A stretch of 13,327 nt of DNA from DAOTVC01 sp034437215 (lineage in GTDB: Bacteria; Chloroflexota; Anaerolineae; B4-G1; SLSP01), in assembly GCA_034437215.1 (NCBI GenBank), contig DAOTVC010000005.1:1-13327 (forward strand). Direction: 5' to 3'. Made by a program: the position numbers and the translations under genes. Each line of letters opens with the position of its first letter. Within the stretch, counting starts at the first letter, position 1. Shown here one piece after another: positions 1 through 7,098 of the stretch. The notes beneath the pieces are model-generated. The model did no database searches. It saw nothing but the letters and a program-made list of their open reading frames with translations, and was not told the DNA's origin.

Positions 1-170
1 TTTCGCCGTTTGAGCGGCAACAGCCGGACTTACTGATCCGGACGAGTACTGCTGAACCGAGCCGGCCTACGACCTCTCCGCCGGCGGTTTTAGCCGCCGG
101 CTACCGTATTGAAGTCGGCTGATGGAGTTTGAGAAAATAATGGGGTAACTCCACTGAAGAAAGACTAGCT
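1..170. other. Non-coding left edge, no gene seen
   Basis: No reading frame here has both a plausible start and protein-like character on either strand. What can be seen is a GC-rich hairpin (listed separately) and, at 149-163, the phrase ACTCCACTGAA followed by an A-rich stretch, which recurs at 220-235 inside the adjacent foldback. The segment lies downstream of the response-regulator cluster, so it may be 3' intergenic DNA. Nothing indicates a tRNA or a CRISPR array. Confidence 0.5.
80..101. repeat. GC-rich hairpin
   Basis: GCCGGCGG at 80-87 is exactly complementary to CCGCCGGC at 94-101, leaving the 6-nt loop TTTTAG. No T-run follows on either strand, so it does not look like a Rho-independent terminator. 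It is more likely a small dispersed palindrome of the kind common in this type of genome; its function is unknown. Confidence 0.5.
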
Positions 171-437
171 AACCGCAGAGAGCGCAAAGAACGCAAAGTT
201 GAGATAAGGATTATTAATGACTCCACTGAAAAAAGATCTTTTACCACGGAGATCACGGAGATTTTTGATGTTAGACTTCACAGAATAGAACTCTCGGTTT
301 AACTTTCATAAATATCTCCGTGATTTTCTCAGTGTTCTCTGTGTCCTCCGTGGTGAGATATAGTTCTTTCAGGAGAGCCATTAATTCATCGAAGTGTAAA
401 CCTTATCTTTGCGACCTCTGCGTCCTTTGCGGTTAGT
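171..437. repeat. Nested imperfect foldback with 9-nt periodic arms
   Basis: The left outer arm (171-198) is three 9-nt units of the type CGCARAGNN. The right outer arm (about 407-435) read on the minus strand is also three units: CGCAAAGGA, CGCAGAGGT, CGCAAAGAT. Inside, ATTAATGACTCCACTGAA (about 214-230) pairs imperfectly with TTCAGGAGAGCCATTAAT (about 367-384). An inner pair follows: CACGGAGAT twice at about 245-262, against CACGGAGGA, CACAGAGAA, CACTGAGAA and a CACGGAGAT match read backwards through 309-355. The whole 267-bp block can therefore fold back on itself at several nested levels. It resembles a non-autonomous foldback or MITE-like repeat; that assignment is inference. Confidence 0.65.
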
Positions 438-572
438 CCCCACCTTGGCCATCTCCCCCGCGCCCTTCAGAACCTCGGGGTCTTTGAGGGCGCCGCAGAG
501 GTCCGTGCACTCCGGCAAGGTGGTGCCCCCGTGTGCACGGATATCTGGTGGCGCAAGAGAGAGCCGCCGCTC
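384..572 (-). pseudogene. Coding-like stretch in frame after the regulator stop
   Basis: Directly after the TAG of the response regulator (573-575) the same frame stays open for 63 codons to a TAA at 381-383. The first 48 or so codons use G or C heavily in the third position and read like protein (for example CTDLCGALKDPEVLKGAGEM). The last 15 or so codons come from the foldback repeat and look non-coding. No start codon with a ribosome site is visible and I do not recognise the peptide. It could be the tail of a decayed gene, a lost C-terminal extension of the regulator, or a chance open frame in GC-rich DNA. Confidence 0.25.
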
Positions 573-1256
573 CTACTCCTTGATGATCCCCTCCCGCCAG
601 GCGTAGATGGCAGCCTGGGTGCGATCCGAGAGGTGTAGCTTCCCCAGAAGATTGCTGACGTGCGCTTTCACCGTGCGCTCGGTGATGTAGAGCTCGGAGG
701 CGATGTCGGCGTTGGAGAGCCCCCGGGCGATCAGCTGCAGCACCTCCAGCTCCCGGGGCGTGAGAGCGGCGGTGGGGTCGTGCCGGCTGGGCGAGGTGAC
801 CTCCGCCATAAGCCGCTGGGCGATGCGCGGGTGCAGGGTCGCCTCCCCGCGACCGGCGGAGTAGATGGCTTCGAGCACCTCCTCGGCATCGGCGTCCTTC
901 AGCAGGTAGGAGAGGGCCCCGGCCTTGATCGCCGAGAAGATAAGCTCGTCCTGAGCGTAGCTGGTGAGGACGACGACCTGGCTGTGGGGGCTGACCTGGC
1001 GGATCTGGCGCGTCGCCTGCACCCCACCCTCCTCCGAGGGTTCGCTCAGGGGGCGCAGAGGTAGGACCAGATCCATGAGGACGACGTCCGGCACGAGATC
1101 CGCGACGCGGCTCACCGCCGTCTGCGCATCCCCCGCCTCTCCCACGAGCGCGACGTCGCCGTGGGCGCTCAGATAGTAGCGCAGCCCCTTGCGCACGACG
1201 TCGTGGTCGTCGACGATAAAGACGGTTACACGTTCTTCAGGGGGGGAATCAGCCAT
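573..1256 (-). CDS. NarL/FixJ-family response regulator
   Basis: Cytoplasmic two-component response regulator of 227 residues. The receiver domain (about 10-130) has the acidic pair D16/D17, the phospho-acceptor D62 in VVLMDLVLP, T98 and K120. A LuxR-type helix-turn-helix (about 163-226) shows LTPRELEVLQLIARGLSNADIA and TVKAHVSNLLGKL. The ATG at 1256 was chosen over a further upstream in-frame start because AAAGGAG lies 7 nt before it and the receiver begins right after. Odd feature: after LVLP the beta3-alpha3 loop reads LRPLSEPSEEGG, roughly seven residues longer than the usual GMDG-type loop. It is the last gene of a cluster with a histidine kinase, an SPFH protein and a small membrane protein, so the kinase is the likely partner. 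Its DNA targets are unknown. Confidence 0.93.
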   Translation of the reverse strand: MADSPPEERVTVFIVDDHDVVRKGLRYYLSAHGDVALVGEAGDAQTAVSRVADLVPDVVLMDLVLPLRPLSEPSEEGGVQATRQIRQVSPHSQVVVLTSYAQDELIFSAIKAGALSYLLKDADAEEVLEAIYSAGRGEATLHPRIAQRLMAEVTSPSRHDPTAALTPRELEVLQLIARGLSNADIASELYITERTVKAHVSNLLGKLHLSDRTQAAIYAWREGIIKE

Positions 1257-1320
1257 ACAGGCTCTCCTTTCTAAAGAGACACCGGTGCTTGCGCACACCA
1301 TCCAAGCACGAAAATGGTTC

Positions 1321-1370
1321 GTAGTAGGCACTTCAGTGCCGTAAAGCAACGGCGATGAATCGCCTACTAC
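1321..1370. repeat. Inverted REP pair (BIME-like), copy A
   Basis: A 50-bp block beginning GTAGTAGGC and ending GCCTACTAC. Each half is a REP-like unit: a GTAG head followed by a small hairpin with a TTCA loop (GGCAC/GTGCC in the left half, GGCGA/TCGCC in the right half read on the minus strand). The two halves face each other around a short spacer. A second copy of identical length lies at 9361-9410. It sits inside the kinase-regulator cluster, between the membrane-protein gene and the regulator, and supplies the TAG stop of the former. GTAG-headed REPs are typically mobilised by RAYT (TnpA-REP) proteins; none is in this window. Confidence 0.75.
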
Positions 1371-1780
1371 AAACCCAAGCCTATTTTCGAAGGACGTAGC
1401 AGGACGAGGAGGGCCAAGCCGAGAGCCGTGAAGACGCCCAGGAGCACGGCAAGAAGTCCTCGCCCCCGCGTAGGCGGCTGCCAGATCAGGGACAGAGGGG
1501 GTTCGGCTCCCCCGGGCGCATCGTCTTCCCGGCGCGAGCCGGTGCGCCCCTTCTCCCTTCTCGCCAGGAAGAGGACGAGAGCAACGATCAACGCCATAGC
1601 CACGGGGAAGAGCATCGGGGTCTTGTCGTCGAAAGCGGGGTGTCCCGCAGCTAAAAGACCGATGACGAAGCCCACGGCAACGCCCACGATCAAGCCCATC
1701 ACGATACCCGCTTTGAACCGGTCACCCCGTCTCTCAGGGCGTTCGGGACCCGGATAATAGTCTTCGAAATGTTCCGACAT
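1367..1780 (-). CDS. Small three-helix membrane protein
   Basis: A 137-residue protein I cannot place in a named family. It has a short acidic/arginine-rich N-terminus (1-22), a glycine-rich first membrane segment (about 24-45), a second segment (about 56-73), a charged linker (about 74-100, RREKGRTGSRRED and following) and a third segment (about 108-128). The ATG at 1780 has AAGGGG 5 nt upstream. Its position between an SPFH protein and a response regulator suggests an accessory membrane component of the same signalling module, perhaps the anchor for the soluble-looking SPFH protein; this is inference from context. The last residues (GLGL) and the stop lie at the edge of the REP pair, so the C-terminus may have been altered by the repeat insertion. 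Confidence 0.8.
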   Translation of the reverse strand: MSEHFEDYYPGPERPERRGDRFKAGIVMGLIVGVAVGFVIGLLAAGHPAFDDKTPMLFPVAMALIVALVLFLARREKGRTGSRREDDAPGGAEPPLSLIWQPPTRGRGLLAVLLGVFTALGLALLVLLRPSKIGLGL

Positions 1781-1854
1781 AGATACCCCTTACCTGACCT
1801 GAATAAAACGACGGCGCACGGCACCGTCTCCCTGCTGTCGATGCACCGGCGCCC

Positions 1855-2781
1855 TTACCCCCGGCCCTTCTTCCGTTCACCCGCAGGACCGGAGGGCATG
1901 TAGGACCTGGTGGACTCACCCCCACCCTCTGAGGGCGTGATCTCTACGGGCAGGCTGCCCAACAGGAGCGTCGGGCTGATGCCCTCCTCGGTGATCACCA
2001 CCTTGGCGTTGTCCCGCAGCGCCGCCTCCGTCATCTCCAGCTGGCGCAGCAGCTGCGCGTTGCCCTGGAAGTACCGCTGCGCCGCCTCGTTGACCAGACG
2101 GATGGCCTCGGCGCGCCCCTCGGCGATCTCGATGGAAGCCTGGCGCTCGCCCTCGGCCTTGCGGATAGCCGCCTCGCGATCGCCCTCGGCCCGCTGGATG
2201 GTGGCCTTCTTCTGCTGCTCGGCGGCTTCGAACTCACCCGTCGCCAGCAGACGCATGGACCGCCGCTCCTGCTCCGCCGTCTTCTGCTTGTGCATGGCGC
2301 GCTTGATGTCCTCGGGCGGGTCGATGAGCATGATCTCCACCTTGCTGATGACCAACCCCCAATCGGCAGCGAACTGATTGAGCACCCGCTGCAGGTTGGT
2401 GGCGATCTTCTCCCGGGCCACCAGGCTCTCGTCCAGCGTCAGGTCCCCGAACTCCTGACGCAGGTTGGTCATGGCCAGCTGGATCACGGCGCGTTTCCAG
2501 TTGTCGATGTTGTAGAAGGTCTGCTTGATGGACTCCTCGTCGGGTTTGGGACGCACCCACATCACGCCGTCCACGCGGATCTCGACGTTGTCCTTGGTGA
2601 TGACGGGCTGAGGCGGGATGTCCATGGTGTGCTCGCGCACATCACGCACGCGAATGAGGCTGATGAAGGGCAGCTGGAAGCCGGGTCCGGGCAGCACGAA
2701 GCCCTGGTAGCGGCCCAGAGACTCGCGGATCCCGCGCTCGTAAGGCTTCAACGTGAAAAGGGGAAAGTGTATCGTTCTCAT
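1855..2781 (-). CDS. SPFH/Band 7 (stomatin/prohibitin-like) protein
   Basis: A 308-residue SPFH-domain protein. Stomatin/prohibitin homologues form large ring or cage assemblies on membranes and help organise membrane proteins and proteases. The Band 7 domain spans about 8-165 (YERGIRESLGRYQGFVLPGPG, then DIPPQPVITKDNVEIRVDGV and VEIMLIDPPEDIKRAMHKQKTAE). A long charged coiled coil follows (about 165-235, repeated AEGxREAAIRKAEGERQ), then TEEGISPTLLLG and a short polar tail. Unlike QmcA-type relatives it has no hydrophobic N-terminal anchor: residues 1-12 run straight into the domain. An AGGAG/GAGG ribosome site precedes the ATG at 2781. It starts 29 nt after the kinase stop and is followed by a small membrane protein, so co-expression with the two-component genes is likely. 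Confidence 0.9.
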   Translation of the reverse strand: MRTIHFPLFTLKPYERGIRESLGRYQGFVLPGPGFQLPFISLIRVRDVREHTMDIPPQPVITKDNVEIRVDGVMWVRPKPDEESIKQTFYNIDNWKRAVIQLAMTNLRQEFGDLTLDESLVAREKIATNLQRVLNQFAADWGLVISKVEIMLIDPPEDIKRAMHKQKTAEQERRSMRLLATGEFEAAEQQKKATIQRAEGDREAAIRKAEGERQASIEIAEGRAEAIRLVNEAAQRYFQGNAQLLRQLEMTEAALRDNAKVVITEEGISPTLLLGSLPVEITPSEGGGESTRSYMPSGPAGERKKGRG

Positions 2782-2810
2782 GATTATCCTCTCCTGAAGG
2801 ACTAAAAGGG

Positions 2811-4502
2811 TTACGAATTCTGAGATGGCGCGGTCGCGCCCTGCGCGGCCTCGTCAATGACACGAGCAAGGGCCATGATGAGCAGGGGCAAGGGGAGGGC
2901 CCGCTTTAGGGTGATGCTCGGCAATCGCTTCCCTTGCGCGCAGAGCAACCGCTCCCCGGTCTCCCCCTCGAGGACGAAGTTGCAGGGCGTTTCGTCCTCT
3001 CCGGACACGTAGGCCAACCGGTAGGCCCGGCCGTCGTAGACAATCTCACTCCAGGTGTGAATCTGCCGTCCCTGATACTGCATGGCGGCGAGCGGCTGTC
3101 CGTTGCGTACCAAGACGGCGCGACCACTCAGATCGCTCACCTCCTTCAACGCCCAAACGGCGCCACTGTCCTCCCACTCATACTTGCCCGGTTTGCGGTG
3201 GATGGTCACCAGGCACCGGTCGTCCAAGAGCACGTCGTAGTAGCGTATCAAGCCCAGAAGACCGGTAAAGGTCGTGATACGCAACGGCTGCAGGGCCGGC
3301 TCCACGAGAGGACGCCGCAGGTGGCTCTGGTCCGCGGGCTGCCAGGGCCAGGTCTGCCCCACAGGGATCATCAGCTTCTGGCCCAACCAGGCCCAGTTCT
3401 CCGCGTCGGGGCGAGGACGATGGCGCCCCCCACCCCGCAGATCCGCCTGGGACTCCAGACTGTGCCCCAGGGCCACCTCAGCCGTGACCCGCGTCCCCTC
3501 ACCGGGCGTGCTCTCCACCTGCAGACGCCCACCGCTCTTTAAGAGGCGCTCCTGCATGTTCACCAGTCCCAAACCCCGCTGTGCCCGCTCCACGTTGAAG
3601 CCGATCCCGTTGTCCGCGAGGGTCAAGGAGACCAGCTCGGGAAAGCACTGCAGGCGCACGTCCACCCGCGTGGCCCGTGAGTGGCGGGCGATGTTGTGCA
3701 GCGCCTCCTGGGCCACCCGGTAGAGGGTCTCGGTGAGCGAGGGCGGGAGGAGGTCGTCGTTCCCCTCCACCTCCAGGTAGATGAGGAGGTGCTCCTGAGC
3801 CCCGAAGAGCAGCGTGTAGTCGTTGAGGGCGTCCGCCAGGCCCCGCTCCTGCAGGGAGGCCGGTCGGAGATCCTTGATGAGGCGCGTCGTCTCCCGCTGT
3901 GCAGCCCGCGCCGCCTCTTCGATCTCCTGCAACATCTCCTCCACCCCGGCAGACACCTCCTCTGAGGCCTGGAGGCGGGTGCGGAGGGCGCCGGCGGTCA
4001 TCGTCAGGCTGAAGAGGTGCTGCTTGACGCTGTCGTGGAGCTCCCGTGCCACGCGATTGCGCTCCTCCACCACGGCCAGCGCGCGCACCTGATCGGTGAG
4101 CCGGTCGTTGCGCTCCCGCAGCGCCTCCAGATCCTCCTCGTCCTCCTCCAGATGCGCGGCGAGGAGATCGAGCTGGCGGCCCAATGCCCCCAGTTCATCC
4201 CGCTGGGGATCGTGAAGACGCAGGGCGAGGTTACCCCGCAGCCAGGCCCTGCCAATCTCCAGATAACGGTGAAGGCGGCGCCCCAGGCTATGGGTCAGCC
4301 ACCCACTCAGGAGCAGGGCAACGGCAAGCCCGATTCCCGTGACAAAGATCACGTGCAGCAGCCAGGTGAACGCTCCGCCGGTGGGGGGCAGCAAGAGTGC
4401 CGCCAGTTCACCCAACACGATGGCCACGATGGCGATGCCGCCGTAAGCCAGCGTCAGTTTGAGCGGTACGGTCAACCGGATAGGGGGCTTATCTCTCTGC
4501 AT
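2811..4502 (-). CDS. NarL-type sensor histidine kinase with extra C-terminal domain
   Basis: A 563-residue membrane histidine kinase. Two membrane helices (about 17-38 and 46-68) with almost no external loop are followed by a HAMP-like segment and coiled coil (70-145). The HisKA_3 dimerisation domain carries ERNRVARELHDSVKQHLFS, with the predicted phospho-acceptor H156. The ATPase domain shows EALHNIARHS (N270), DNGIGF (D297) and GLGLVNM (310-316). A typical kinase of this class would end near residue 345. Here about 215 further residues follow: a linker rich in R, P and W, then a beta-rich region (about 415-530), then LKRALPLPLLIMALARVID. I do not recognise this domain with certainty. The ATG at 4502 is preceded by AGGAG at 6 nt. 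The near absence of an extracytoplasmic domain suggests sensing within the membrane or by the C-terminal domain. Confidence 0.92.
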   Translation of the reverse strand: MQRDKPPIRLTVPLKLTLAYGGIAIVAIVLGELAALLLPPTGGAFTWLLHVIFVTGIGLAVALLLSGWLTHSLGRRLHRYLEIGRAWLRGNLALRLHDPQRDELGALGRQLDLLAAHLEEDEEDLEALRERNDRLTDQVRALAVVEERNRVARELHDSVKQHLFSLTMTAGALRTRLQASEEVSAGVEEMLQEIEEAARAAQRETTRLIKDLRPASLQERGLADALNDYTLLFGAQEHLLIYLEVEGNDDLLPPSLTETLYRVAQEALHNIARHSRATRVDVRLQCFPELVSLTLADNGIGFNVERAQRGLGLVNMQERLLKSGGRLQVESTPGEGTRVTAEVALGHSLESQADLRGGGRHRPRPDAENWAWLGQKLMIPVGQTWPWQPADQSHLRRPLVEPALQPLRITTFTGLLGLIRYYDVLLDDRCLVTIHRKPGKYEWEDSGAVWALKEVSDLSGRAVLVRNGQPLAAMQYQGRQIHTWSEIVYDGRAYRLAYVSGEDETPCNFVLEGETGERLLCAQGKRLPSITLKRALPLPLLIMALARVIDEAAQGATAPSQNS

Positions 4503-4537
4503 CCTGTTCTCCTCGTCTCCTGCCCGTTTTTCTTCTC

Positions 4538-4566
4538 ATTCTACCCAATCCCCCTCTCCCTGTGAT
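4538..4566 (-). promoter_or_regulatory. Candidate sigma70 promoter for the kinase operon
   Basis: On the minus strand ATCACA (4561-4566), a 17-nt spacer and TAGAAT (4538-4543) match the -35/-10 pattern at 4 of 6 and 5 of 6 positions. It lies 35 nt upstream of the kinase ATG, in the 108-bp gap after the MFS gene. Just upstream is the palindrome GTACC-TG-GGTAC (4592-4603) bracketed by two copies of ACAGAATG (4578-4585, 4602-4609), which could be an operator. Prediction by eye only. Confidence 0.35.
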
Positions 4567-4610
4567 CGGGCAGACGAACAGAATGGCCCTAGTACCTGGG
4601 TACAGAATGA

Positions 4611-5765
4611 CTACTCCCGCTTCCGCAGCAACACGCCCAACAGAAGCGCGGCCAAAAGCAGGCTGACGAGGGCGGCCAGAGGCACGACCCTGGGCCCCAC
4701 GCTCTCGAAAAACTGACCCACGATGGAGGGCACGATGATCACCCCCAAACTCACCCCCGTGAAGAGCCAGCTGGTGACCTGACCGGTGACGGCGAGGTGG
4801 CGCTCGGCAAAGGAGATCATCGTCGGGAAGATGGAGGCCATGGAGAGCCCCAGGAGGGCAGAGCCCGCGGCAGTCGCGGCTACAGAGCCGGGCCCGAGCA
4901 GAATCACCAGCAGTCCCAGGAAGGCCCCTCCCAGGTCGGCCACGAGCAGGGTGCGAGGGCGCAGGCGCGTCGCCAGGGGGATGCCCAGGAGACGACCCAA
5001 GGTCAGCCCGCCGTAGAAGGCCGATGTAAGATAGGAGCCGATCACCTCGTCGCCCAACCCCAGCTCGATGACGTAGGTAGCCAGCCACCCGCCGAGGGTC
5101 AGTTCCGCGCCGGCGTAGAGGAAGAGGAAGAGAGCGATGAGCGCGATCAAAAGCGCACTGCCGCCCCCCTCGCCCCCCTTCTCTTGATCGGTGACGGAGG
5201 GGGGCGCCGGCAGGCGCAGGAGCCAGAGCGCCACGGGAGGTATGAGCAGGGCCAGCGCCCAGTAGCCCCAGGTGATATCTCCCGTCCACCGGATGGTCTG
5301 GGCGACGACGAGGGGGGAGACGAAAGCACCGGCGGCGAAGAAGAAGTGAAGCCCGTTCATGAAGGGGCCCACCGCGTCGCGATGCAGCCAGGTCAGCAGG
5401 ATGTTGCCGCCGACGTCGAGGAAGCCTTCGGCAATCCCCAGCAGGAGCAACAGGGCCAACAGGAGCCAGAAGAGGGGGGTGACGGGCACCAATCCCATGG
5501 TGAGCACCATCGTGCCCAGGGCGAGAGCCGCAACGGCGTGGGCGGGCGAGCCGTCGTAGAAGCGCCCCGCCGTGACCGTCCCGATGAAGTAGCCCGCTGT
5601 GCGGAGGGTGATGAAGAAGCTGGCGCGGGCCAACGAGACACCCGCGCTCTCCGCCAGGCCCGGCAACGTCGGCCCCATCGTGCCGCTGGTCATGCCCAAC
5701 AGGCCGAAAGCGAGGTAGTAGGCGGCGGTCAGGGTCTTCCTGGGGAGCTCTTCTCGCTTGGCCAA
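4611..5765 (-). CDS. MFS transporter
   Basis: A 384-residue major facilitator superfamily permease with about twelve hydrophobic segments. The first pair of segments (LTAAYYLAFGLLGMTSGTMGPTLPGLA) and the loop motif TAGRFYDG between TM2 and TM3 (G-R-x-x-D-G, motif A) are characteristic, and a related GRLLGIPLATRLRPR lies between TM7 and TM8. The substrate cannot be read from sequence. The start appears to be TTG at 5765, two bases after the TAG of the upstream M20 peptidase gene and preceded by a purine-rich GGGGG; no ATG is available before TM1. This spacing implies translational coupling, so the permease may import or export a substrate or product of the peptidase (inference). The fold assignment is firm, the start codon less so. 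Confidence 0.88.
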   Translation of the reverse strand: MAKREELPRKTLTAAYYLAFGLLGMTSGTMGPTLPGLAESAGVSLARASFFITLRTAGYFIGTVTAGRFYDGSPAHAVAALALGTMVLTMGLVPVTPLFWLLLALLLLLGIAEGFLDVGGNILLTWLHRDAVGPFMNGLHFFFAAGAFVSPLVVAQTIRWTGDITWGYWALALLIPPVALWLLRLPAPPSVTDQEKGGEGGGSALLIALIALFLFLYAGAELTLGGWLATYVIELGLGDEVIGSYLTSAFYGGLTLGRLLGIPLATRLRPRTLLVADLGGAFLGLLVILLGPGSVAATAAGSALLGLSMASIFPTMISFAERHLAVTGQVTSWLFTGVSLGVIIVPSIVGQFFESVGPRVVPLAALVSLLLAALLLGVLLRKRE

Positions 5766-5767
5766 GC

Positions 5768-7078
5768 CTACCCCCGCATCCTTTGCAGGACGGTGTAGAG
5801 CACCTCCGCCCCCTGCCGCACCGCTGTGACGGGCACCCGCTCGTCGGCGGCGTGCACGGTGCCGAGGAGGCCCGGCGGGAGGTCGAGGGGCACGAAGCCG
5901 TAGAGGCTGATTCCCAGGCGGGCGAAGTAGCGGGCGTCGGTGACCCCGCTCAGCAGGTGCGGGACGGGCGTGCCCGCGGGATCGACCTCGCGCATAATAG
6001 CGGCGAGCAGGTCGTAGCGCTCCATCTTCGCCTGTGGGGGACCCGGCTCGAAGTCCAGCACCTCGATCTCGGGCTCCTGCCCGATGAGCGCCCGCAGCTC
6101 CGCCACGAGATCCTCGGGACCGAAACCGGGAAGCAACCGCCCATCCAGATCGAGGGTGACCGCTCCGGGGATGACGTTGACGGCGTCGCTGCCCTTGAGG
6201 CGCGTGGGGCTCACGGTGTTGTGCAGGAGAGGGTTGAGCTGGGTCCCATGGTCGCCCAACAGGTCGAGGACGTGGTCGGTCAGCGCGGGGTTAAGCAGGC
6301 GCCGCAGGAGTGCCCCCTGAGGAAAGGGCAGAGCATCGCTCAGCGTGCGGATCATCCGCTCCGTGACGGGGAGGAGGTGGACGGGCAACCGCCGCCGGTC
6401 GAGGATGCGCAGAACCTCGGCGAGCCTGCCCATGGCGCCGCCGCGCAGGGGAACGGAGCCGTGCCCCGCCCGCCCGCGCAGCGTCAGCCGCAGAATCACG
6501 TGCTGCTTCTCCGCCACCATGATGGGATAGAACTTGGCGCCCCCCAGGTGGACGGCGAAGCCGCCCCCCTCGCCGATGCCGAAGCGCACCCCTTCGAACT
6601 GCTCGGGATGCTCCTCCACCAGGAAGCGCGCGCCGCAAGCGCCGCTCTGCTCCTCGTCGGCGAGGGCGGCGAAGAGCAGGTCACCGGGCGGTCGCAGGCC
6701 CTCATCCCTGGCCCTGAGAATCGCAGCGACCATCATGGCGACGGCGCCCTTGTCGTCCAGGGCACCCCGGCCCCAGAGCACGCCGTCGTCGTCAATCTCC
6801 GCGCCAAAAGGGGGGTGGCTCCACCGCTGCCCGCTCACGGGCACCACGTCGACGTGGCCCTCGAGAAGCACAGGAGGCGCTTCACCGCGCCCCGGCAGCC
6901 GGGCGATGAGGTTGGGGCGCCCGGGCTCGCGGGCCAGAACAGTCGTGGCGATGCCGGCCCCGTCGAAGAGCCCTTTGAGGTAGGCGATGGCCTCCGCCTC
7001 CCGGCCCGGAGGATTGGAGCTGTCGTATTGAATGAGCCGCTGCAGGATCTGGACGGGATCGAGAGCAGAAGGGGGCAT
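5768..7078 (-). CDS. M20-family zinc metallopeptidase (ArgE/DapE/carboxypeptidase-like)
   Basis: A 436-residue cytoplasmic metallohydrolase of the M20 clan, whose members hydrolyse N-acyl amino acids or short peptides using two zinc ions. The expected metal ligands and catalytic residues are visible: H75 and D77 in LLEGHVDVVP, D108 in GRGALDDKGA, E142/E143 in ADEEQSG, E170 in GIGEGGG, and H409 in GTVHAADERV. The lid/dimerisation domain begins near LRGRAGHGS (H206). No signal peptide is present. Length matches the M20A/M20F carboxypeptidase-like group better than DapE (about 375). The ATG at 7078 has AAAGG about 12 nt upstream, a rather long spacing. It is coupled to the following MFS gene, which suggests a peptide or acyl-amino-acid utilisation pair. 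The exact substrate is unknown. Confidence 0.92.
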   Translation of the reverse strand: MPPSALDPVQILQRLIQYDSSNPPGREAEAIAYLKGLFDGAGIATTVLAREPGRPNLIARLPGRGEAPPVLLEGHVDVVPVSGQRWSHPPFGAEIDDDGVLWGRGALDDKGAVAMMVAAILRARDEGLRPPGDLLFAALADEEQSGACGARFLVEEHPEQFEGVRFGIGEGGGFAVHLGGAKFYPIMVAEKQHVILRLTLRGRAGHGSVPLRGGAMGRLAEVLRILDRRRLPVHLLPVTERMIRTLSDALPFPQGALLRRLLNPALTDHVLDLLGDHGTQLNPLLHNTVSPTRLKGSDAVNVIPGAVTLDLDGRLLPGFGPEDLVAELRALIGQEPEIEVLDFEPGPPQAKMERYDLLAAIMREVDPAGTPVPHLLSGVTDARYFARLGISLYGFVPLDLPPGLLGTVHAADERVPVTAVRQGAEVLYTVLQRMRG

Positions 7079-7098
7079 GGGAGCAATCTACCTTTCAG

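Noticed and set aside
171..262. Possible CRISPR array from recurring CGCAAAG and CACGGAG phrases
   Set aside because: Units are 9 nt, adjacent and in inverted as well as direct orientation, without unique spacers of constant length.
409..606. 65-codon plus-strand frame at the left
   Set aside because: It overlaps the foldback, the regulator 3' end and the antisense coding-like stretch. It has an R/S/P-rich shadow composition and no ribosome site.
4797..5798. 333-codon plus-strand frame opposite the MFS gene
   Set aside because: Composition is a shadow product (long Q/E/G/R runs). The opposite strand encodes a clear twelve-segment permease.
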